Part shown: positions 5,720 through 9,088 of the stretch, piece by piece
How positions within the stretch are numbered: the first letter of the stretch is position 1
Layout of the letters: each line of letters opens with the position of its first letter
Source: Planctomycetota bacterium
GTDB lineage: Bacteria; Planctomycetota; UBA1135; GCA-002686595
DNA length: 9,088 nucleotides
Assembly: GCA_027623615.1 (NCBI GenBank)
Contig: JAQBVH010000085.1
Span: 1 to 9,088, forward strand
Direction of reading: 5' to 3'
The notes under the pieces: model-generated
Seen by the model: the letters and a program-made list of their open reading frames with translations, nothing else
Databases searched by the model: none
Told to the model about the DNA's origin: nothing
Translations under genes and position numbers: made by a program

Positions 5720-6481
5720 ATGGGCGCCCGCACCCCCGACCCGCTGACCTGTGACGACGTCCCGGCGACGGTCCGGGCCTTCGTCTCGCGCGGGCTGCGT
5801 CCGGACGAGACCGCTGCCCTGCGCGAGCACGTGGCCGACTGCAAGGAGTGCGCGGCGATCTATCACGACGGGGTCGAGACCGCCGCCCACATCGGTGGGC
5901 AGCATCGCACCGAACGGGTCGCGACCGAGAAGGCCGTGCGGCGCTGGCGCCTGCGCCGGGACTCGGTGGCCGCCCAGCTGCCCTCGCCCCGGGGTCGCTC
6001 GGCGCGGATCCGCACGCTGCTCTACCCCGCCTTCTTCGCCTACCTGATGGTGCAGATCGTCGGCTTCGGTGGCCCCAAGCAAGCGGGGCTGGCCGTCGAG
6101 GTCCTGCGCGGGACCGTCCACGCTTCCGAGCCCATGGAGTCCGGCGAGCTCTGCGCGACCGGCGACGACGGCTGGGCCAAGCTCTTCACGGACGACGCGG
6201 AGGCGCGACTCGAACCGGACACGCGGCTCTTCCTCGAGAGCACCGACCCGCTGCGCCTGCGCCTGGTCCAAGGCGTGCTCGAGCTCGAAGGTACCTGGCA
6301 GATCACGACCGTGCACGGGTTCGTCGAGCTCGTGGAGGGGCGCGCACGCCTGGACCTCCAGGGGAACTCCCTGGCCTGCGGCTGTGAGCGCGGCGAGCTG
6401 CGCTTCTCGGACGCGCGCGGCCAGTCGATCGTCGAGGCGGGCTCCCGCGCGCGCTTCGGCGCAGGGCCGCGTTCCGAGTAG
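5720..6481 (+). CDS. Membrane anti-sigma-like protein: zinc-finger domain, one TM helix, FecR-like domain
   Basis: A 253-aa protein with three parts. Residues 8-50 form a putative zinc-finger anti-sigma domain (zf-HC2/ZAS type): Cys11 then HVADCKEC, giving His37-x3-Cys41-x2-Cys44. A basic linker (about 73-98) precedes one predicted membrane helix, LLYPAFFAYLMVQIVGFGG (100-118). The outer part (about 124-245) resembles a FecR domain (PF04773), with VEVLRGTVHAS, LRLVQGVLELEGTW and VHGFVELVEGRARLDLQG. This suggests a sensor that holds an ECF sigma factor at the inner face and releases it on an external signal. No sigma gene adjoins; the ECF factor at 553-1122 is distant and of a group not usually paired with such regulators. 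The start is uncertain: ATG 5720 is preferred, while a TTG at 5681 would add 13 residues. The outer segment contains Cys220-x-Cys222. FecR similarity is moderate and rests on pattern only. Confidence 0.75.
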   Translation: MGARTPDPLTCDDVPATVRAFVSRGLRPDETAALREHVADCKECAAIYHDGVETAAHIGGQHRTERVATEKAVRRWRLRRDSVAAQLPSPRGRSARIRTLLYPAFFAYLMVQIVGFGGPKQAGLAVEVLRGTVHASEPMESGELCATGDDGWAKLFTDDAEARLEPDTRLFLESTDPLRLRLVQGVLELEGTWQITTVHGFVELVEGRARLDLQGNSLACGCERGELRFSDARGQSIVEAGSRARFGAGPRSE

Positions 6482-6551
6482 GGACGCCAGGCGGCCCCCG
6501 CGACCCAGGCAGGGCCCTCCTCCAGCGAGGACATGAGCCCGGGAAAGGGTA

Positions 6552-6584
6552 TGGGGGACGGCCGGACGAACCGACCATCCCCCA
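6552..6584. terminator. Long hairpin downstream of anti-sigma gene (candidate terminator)
   Basis: Bases 6552-6565 pair with 6571-6584 (TGGGGGA with TCCCCCA by position at the base, then GC-rich pairs) with two mismatches and a 5-nt loop, ACGAA. It lies about 70 bases beyond the stop of the anti-sigma gene in a convergent gap. It has no U-tract on either strand, so termination activity is inferred only from position and stem strength. Confidence 0.45.
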
Positions 6585-6634
6585 CGCAGAGACGATCCGT
6601 GGCGAACGACCCCCTCGGACGGGTCACGGGGCAA

Positions 6635-6666
6635 CACACCCCCGGGGGGGTGTGGGCTCAAGCCCA
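6635..6666. other. Two adjoining palindromic hairpins in the convergent gap
   Basis: CACA-C5-G7-TGTG at 6635-6654 is self-complementary and can form about 8 base pairs with a 4-nt loop. TGGGC (6653-6657), loop TCAA, GCCCA (6662-6666) forms a second hairpin sharing two bases with the first, so both cannot be fully formed together. Their role is unknown; they could add to termination between convergent genes. Confidence 0.45.
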
Positions 6667-6710
6667 GCGACGAACTCGACCCCGAATCTCTCCTCGATAT
6701 TCCATAGGGT

Positions 6711-6735
6711 CGACCGCCCCCGGTGAGGGGGGTCG
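6711..6735. terminator. GC-rich hairpin downstream of argR (candidate terminator)
   Basis: CGACC at 6711-6715 pairs with GGTCG at 6731-6735, and CCCC at 6717-6720 with GGGG at 6727-6730, with one bulged G (6716) and a 6-nt loop. It starts 42 bases beyond the argR stop in argR's direction. No U-tract follows on either strand. Together with 6552-6666 it accounts for most of the structure in the 295-base gap 6482-6776, which otherwise shows no gene. Confidence 0.45.
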
Positions 6736-6776
6736 CCAACGTCTCGTTTCCAAAGATGCGGCAAACGCCTGAGGGC

Positions 6777-7205
6777 TCAGAGCAGGGCGATCACCCGATG
6801 GCGCACGCGGTCACCCGCGTCGACATCCTCGACGGCCGCAAAGACGGTGTCGTCTCCAGCGACAGTACCCAGCATGCCGTCGATGCCTTCACTCTCGAGA
6901 GCGCGCGCGATCGCGCTGGCCGCGCCCGCTTCGCAGCGAACGATGACCATGTTCGGACCAGCTGAGCATGTGCCGCGCAGCAGGCTGCTCAGGCTCTCGA
7001 GGGGCGTGACCTTCTCGCTCTTGAGCAGGGTGTACATCCCATCCCGCTTGGCTGCCCGCAGGGACCGCAGGTCCCGCGAGAGCACCGGCTGGGTGGTCTG
7101 CACTCCGAGCTCAGCGAGGGCCTGAAGGATCTCCTCCTGGCTGGAGCATTGACGCTCCAGCAGGACGGCCTTCAAGATCTCGCGGCGATTCCGGGTCAGG
7201 CTCAC
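6777..7205 (-). CDS. argR: Arginine repressor ArgR
   Basis: A 142-aa protein, close to the usual ~150 aa. The N-terminal winged helix-turn-helix (about 5-63) contains RNRREILKAVLLERQCSSQEEILQAL and the recognition segment TTQPVLSRDLRSLRAAK (37-53). The C-terminal oligomerisation and arginine-binding domain (about 82-142) contains GPNMVIVRCEAGAASAIARALES and the diagnostic GTVAGDDTVF (113-122), where Asp118 and Asp119 contact arginine in the family. In the known system a hexamer with bound L-arginine represses arginine biosynthesis genes or activates catabolic ones by binding ARG boxes. The GTG start at 7205 is chosen because a promoter with TATTCT six bases upstream points at it; the open frame continues upstream but only as antisense to the metallophosphoesterase gene. 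No arginine biosynthesis genes adjoin, so its targets lie elsewhere. Two ARG-box-like sites at its own promoter suggest autoregulation. Confidence 0.93.
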   Translation of the reverse strand: MSLTRNRREILKAVLLERQCSSQEEILQALAELGVQTTQPVLSRDLRSLRAAKRDGMYTLLKSEKVTPLESLSSLLRGTCSAGPNMVIVRCEAGAASAIARALESEGIDGMLGTVAGDDTVFAAVEDVDAGDRVRHRVIALL

Positions 7206-7211
7206 GGCCAG

Positions 7212-7225
7212 AGAATAAGTATGCG
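7212..7225. promoter_or_regulatory. ARG-box-like operator 1, overlapping the argR -10
   Basis: AGAATAAGTATGCG matches 10 of 14 bases of an E. coli-type ARG-box core (TGAATAATTATTCA). It contains ATAAGTAT (7215-7222), an AT-rich island in very GC-rich DNA. Its overlap with the -10 element would allow direct autorepression by ArgR. Confidence 0.5.
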
Positions 7226-7241
7226 CGGGCGCTGTCGTCAA
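7212..7241 (-). promoter_or_regulatory. argR promoter (TTGACG-N18-TATTCT-N6-GTG)
   Basis: On the minus strand TTGACG (7241-7236) matches five of six bases of the sigma-70 -35 consensus. After 18 bases comes TATTCT (7217-7212), and after six more the GTG at 7205. This is the best-formed promoter in the window and predicts a transcript starting on the start codon. Confidence 0.65.
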
Positions 7242-7242
7242 T

Positions 7243-7256
7243 CGAATACTTATCGG
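7243..7256. promoter_or_regulatory. ARG-box-like operator 2, upstream of the argR -35
   Basis: CGAATACTTATCGG matches 9 of 14 bases of the same core and contains ATACTTAT (7246-7253), the exact inverse of the 8-mer in box 1. The two box centres are 31 bp apart, about three helical turns; the classical spacing is about 21 bp. The box also lies about 37 bp upstream of the divergent metallophosphoesterase start, so it could influence both genes. Confidence 0.45.
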
Positions 7257-7281
7257 CGCTCTGTCGATCCCCGAAGCGGGA

Positions 7282-7287
7282 TACCCT
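7282..7287 (+). promoter_or_regulatory. Putative -10 element of metallophosphoesterase gene (TACCCT-N5-ATG)
   Basis: TACCCT is followed by five bases and the ATG at 7293, and no Shine-Dalgarno is present. No good -35 is visible. Spacing fits a leaderless transcript, but a match to TANNNT alone is weak evidence. Confidence 0.4.
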
Positions 7288-7292
7288 TCGGC

Positions 7293-8132
7293 ATGCACGT
7301 GGCTCCCAGGCGCTTCGGTTGGGGTCGTCGGGCCCTGTTTCGGCTGGTGGAGCGCGCCTGCGTGGCCCTCGGAGGGCGCGCCCTGTACCGCCGCCGGTGC
7401 CTGGACCGGCTGGAGACCCGCGAGGAGGTCCTGGACGTACCCGGCCTGCACAGCGACCTGGAGGGCCTCACGCTCGGCCACCTGTCGGACATCCACGCGG
7501 GCGCGTTCCTGCGGCGGGGGGACCTGCGCACCCTGGTGCGACGGCTCGAGGAGCTCGCGCCGGACGTCATCGCGATCACGGGCGACCTGTGCGTGCACCG
7601 GGTGGACGAGGCCTTCGAGGTCCTCGACGAGCTGACGGCCTATCGCCCGCCCCTGGGTACCTTCGCCGTGTTCGGCAACCACGACTACAAGCAGCGCCGC
7701 GAGGGTGAGCTCGTGCAGCGTCTCAGCGAGCGCGGCGTGGTCGTGCTGCGCAACGCGGGCGTGCGCGTGCCCGTGGGGGGCGCCGTCCTCGCGCTGACGG
7801 GCATCGAGGACCTGGAGGAGGGCAAGGTCGTCGATCCGGTGGCGGCCCGCGCCGACCTCGAGCCGGGCGACCTGGAGATCATGCTCTGCCACAACGCCGG
7901 CGGCGCGCCTCACCTGGCGCGGCCCGGCTGCGCAGCCATCCTCTCGGGCCACAGCCACGGCGGTCAGATCGATCTACCGATCCTGCGCTGGCTCGGACCG
8001 CCGCATCCCGGCGTGCGCGTGCCCCTCGGGCCGACGCAGCTGATCGTGAGCCGCGGCATCGGCGCCCTCGGCGTGCCACTGCGAGTCGGCGCGCCGGCCG
8101 AGATCGTGCTCGTGCGCCTGCGCCGCGCCTGA
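7293..8132 (+). CDS. Metallophosphoesterase, YkuE/YaeI-like (PF00149)
   Basis: A 279-aa calcineurin-like phosphoesterase with the full metal-binding set in order: GHLSDIHAG (62-70; Asp66, His68), TGDLCVH (96-102; Asp98), FGNHDY (127-132; Asn129, His130), LCHNAGG (198-204; His200) and SGHSHGGQ (218-225; His220, His222). Two divalent metals such as Mn or Fe would be bound. The arrangement resembles the YkuE/YaeI branch, some of which act on phospholipids or UDP-linked lipid precursors near the membrane. The N-terminal ~45 residues are basic with one moderately hydrophobic stretch and no clear signal peptide; YkuE-like proteins often carry a membrane anchor or export signal, so localisation is open. 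The ATG at 7293 is chosen because TACCCT lies five bases upstream and longer versions run back through the argR promoter. It is divergent from argR and followed after 26 bases by the propeller gene. The substrate cannot be named from sequence. Confidence 0.88.
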   Translation: MHVAPRRFGWGRRALFRLVERACVALGGRALYRRRCLDRLETREEVLDVPGLHSDLEGLTLGHLSDIHAGAFLRRGDLRTLVRRLEELAPDVIAITGDLCVHRVDEAFEVLDELTAYRPPLGTFAVFGNHDYKQRREGELVQRLSERGVVVLRNAGVRVPVGGAVLALTGIEDLEEGKVVDPVAARADLEPGDLEIMLCHNAGGAPHLARPGCAAILSGHSHGGQIDLPILRWLGPPHPGVRVPLGPTQLIVSRGIGALGVPLRVGAPAEIVLVRLRRA

Positions 8133-8146
8133 GCGGGTGCGCCTGC

Positions 8147-8152
8147 TACGAT
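8147..8152 (+). promoter_or_regulatory. Putative -10 element of propeller gene (TACGAT-N6-GTG)
   Basis: TACGAT is followed by six bases and the GTG at 8159. The 12 bases from 8150 to 8161 (GATCGAGCCGTG) are identical, at the same offset to the start codon, to 544-555 before the sigma-factor gene. No -35 is recognisable, and the site lies only 14 bases past the upstream stop codon. Confidence 0.42.
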
Positions 8153-8158
8153 CGAGCC

Positions 8159-9031
8159 GTGCACGGAAGTCTCGCGCTCCACAAGGGGGTCGTCTACGTG
8201 GGCCGCTGCGCGCGGCAGGCTTGGGTGGCGACCTACGACCTCGACGGCCATCGCCTCGAGGGAGGCTTCGCCTTCGAGGGCGAGGAGGGACCCGCGTCGG
8301 CAGCGGGGCTCGCCGTGGATGGCGATCACCGCGTGTGGGTCGCCGACGGACTCGGTGGGCGCGTGCGCGCGTTCACCCTCTTCGGTCGTCCGATCGCGGA
8401 CGTGGTCGACCCGAGCCAGGTCGAGGGCCACGCAGATCGCGCCGGTCGTCTCGGTCGCCCGGTCGGCGTGGCGATCCGTGGCTGCGATGACGAGCTCGAG
8501 GTGGTCGTCGCCTCGGCAGGACGCCGCCGGCACGCCCTGCAGGTGTTCCAGCCCCATCGCGGCTACACGGTCTCGTTGCACCCGGAGGCGGGACCGCGCG
8601 GCGCATTCCATGACCTGCGCGGGGTGAGTTGGGACGGTGAGCGCATCCTCGCCTGCGAGGCCGGCGCAGGTGCGGTGCGCGTGTACCAGGCTGGGGCCCT
8701 GCACTGGAGCCTGCACCTGCCCGTTCAAGGCCATGGTCGCTTCCGGCCCGCGGCCTGCGCCGCCCTCAGCTCGGGGCAGTACCTCATCGCCTGCGCGGAC
8801 ACGGACGCCAGCGCGCTCTTGCTGTGCGACCCGGGCGGCCGCGTGCGGCGCGTGCTCGCCGAGGCGGGCGAGGACGAGGGCCAGGTCTGCGAGCCGAGCG
8901 ACGTGGTCGTCGAGGAGTCGATCGAAGGTGGGCCGCGGGTCGTCGTGATCGACCGCGCCGGAGCGCGCGTGCAGGTCTTCACCCTCGAGGGCCGTTGCTA
9001 CGGCACCTTTCCACAACTGACGGGAAGCTGA
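8159..9031 (+). CDS. NHL-like beta-propeller protein of unknown function
   Basis: A 290-aa protein without signal peptide or membrane segment, so probably cytoplasmic. It is built of about six similar beta-rich units: about 1-37, 46-81 (AAGLAVDGDHRVWVADGLGGRVRAFTLFG by position, the clearest NHL motif), 99-140, 150-188 (LRGVSWDGERILACEAGAGAVRVY), 197-236 and 244-284 (EPSDVVVEE, then VVVIDRAGARVQVFTLEG). Each unit follows the NHL pattern of a hydrophobic strand, Asp-Gly turn, second strand and a 'V.VF...G' ending, which predicts a six-bladed propeller. Such folds bind proteins, RNA or small ligands, and some are lactonase-like enzymes. I see no catalytic set that would choose between these. 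The GTG start at 8159 is supported by TACGAT six bases upstream. It follows the metallophosphoesterase by 26 bases on the same strand, so co-transcription is also possible. The exact function is not recognisable. Confidence 0.75.
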   Translation: MHGSLALHKGVVYVGRCARQAWVATYDLDGHRLEGGFAFEGEEGPASAAGLAVDGDHRVWVADGLGGRVRAFTLFGRPIADVVDPSQVEGHADRAGRLGRPVGVAIRGCDDELEVVVASAGRRRHALQVFQPHRGYTVSLHPEAGPRGAFHDLRGVSWDGERILACEAGAGAVRVYQAGALHWSLHLPVQGHGRFRPAACAALSSGQYLIACADTDASALLLCDPGGRVRRVLAEAGEDEGQVCEPSDVVVEESIEGGPRVVVIDRAGARVQVFTLEGRCYGTFPQLTGS

Positions 9032-9088
9032 CCGAGCCACGCTTGCCCGGTCGCTGCGCTGACCGTTCCAATGGACCGATGCGGCGCC
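9032..9088. other. Window-end intergenic sequence with a small hairpin
   Basis: CGGTC (9048-9052) pairs with GACCG (9061-9065) around an 8-nt loop, 17 bases after the propeller stop; it could be a weak terminator but has no U-tract. An ATG at 9071 begins an open stretch to the window edge, which is too short (six codons) to support a gene call. Confidence 0.3.

Noticed and set aside
5423..6739. Minus-strand open frame (438 codons) antisense to the end of gltX and the anti-sigma gene
   Set aside because: It crosses two plus-strand genes and the hairpin cluster and has no motif.
7208..7958. Upstream in-frame extension of argR
   Set aside because: Only the part from GTG 7205 matches ArgR; the extension is antisense to the metallophosphoesterase gene and crosses the argR promoter.
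7964..9040. Minus-strand open frame (358 codons) opposite the propeller gene
   Set aside because: The plus strand shows repeated NHL-like units and a start signal, while the minus frame shows no domain.
1..9088. tRNA or rRNA genes, CRISPR arrays, prophage or defence genes
   Set aside because: I searched by eye on both strands and found no cloverleaf, regular spaced repeats, or phage or defence domain motifs.
9071..9088. Start of a further gene at ATG 9071
   Set aside because: Only six codons are visible, without a Shine-Dalgarno or TANNNT upstream.

Overview
The window is very GC-rich and densely packed, with genes on both strands. An ECF sigma factor of the planctomycete-type family (TIGR02999/ECF_sigma70), a secreted FG-GAP/VCBS protein and a zinc-finger/FecR-like anti-sigma protein together suggest Planctomycetota, probably from an uncultured or environmental lineage. 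This placement is inferred from gene families, not from a marker-gene comparison.

Layout: (1) 1-399, minus: N-terminal part of a secreted FG-GAP protein, divergent from (2) 553-1122, plus: ECF sigma factor. (3) 1123-1284: convergent gap filled almost entirely by a 141-bp inverted-repeat element. (4) 1285-2277, minus: putative esterase of the alpha/beta-hydrolase fold. (5) 2303-3004, plus: 3'-truncated IS110-family relic with a foldable leader; its reading frame runs into (6) 2987-4075, minus: adenosine deaminase. (7) 4185-5663, plus: glutamyl-tRNA synthetase, divergent from add with back-to-back promoters. (8) 5720-6481, plus: anti-sigma/FecR-like membrane protein. (9) 6482-6776: convergent gap holding several GC-rich hairpins. 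(10) 6777-7205, minus: arginine repressor. (11) 7293-8132, plus: metallophosphoesterase, divergent from argR across two ARG-box-like sites. (12) 8159-9031, plus: NHL-type beta-propeller protein. The last 57 bases hold no supportable gene.

The most informative global signal is at gene starts. Six of the nine host-type genes carry a TANNNT hexamer 5-7 nt upstream of the start codon and no Shine-Dalgarno sequence: the sigma factor, esterase, add, argR, metallophosphoesterase and propeller gene. That is the geometry of leaderless transcripts, in which the -10 element places the transcription start on the start codon. argR and, more weakly, add also have a -35-like hexamer at proper spacing. gltX instead has a clear promoter further upstream and a leader of about 33 nt. 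The IS110 relic and the FG-GAP gene have Shine-Dalgarno-like starts, so the mobile-element gene looks foreign in its translation signals.

Functionally this is mostly housekeeping (tRNA charging, purine salvage, arginine regulation) mixed with signalling genes and mobile or repeat debris. I see no multi-gene novel system such as a defence island or a biosynthetic cluster. The items most worth follow-up are the leaderless start architecture, the inverted-repeat element, the IS110 leader that can hide its own ribosome binding site, and the argR operator.
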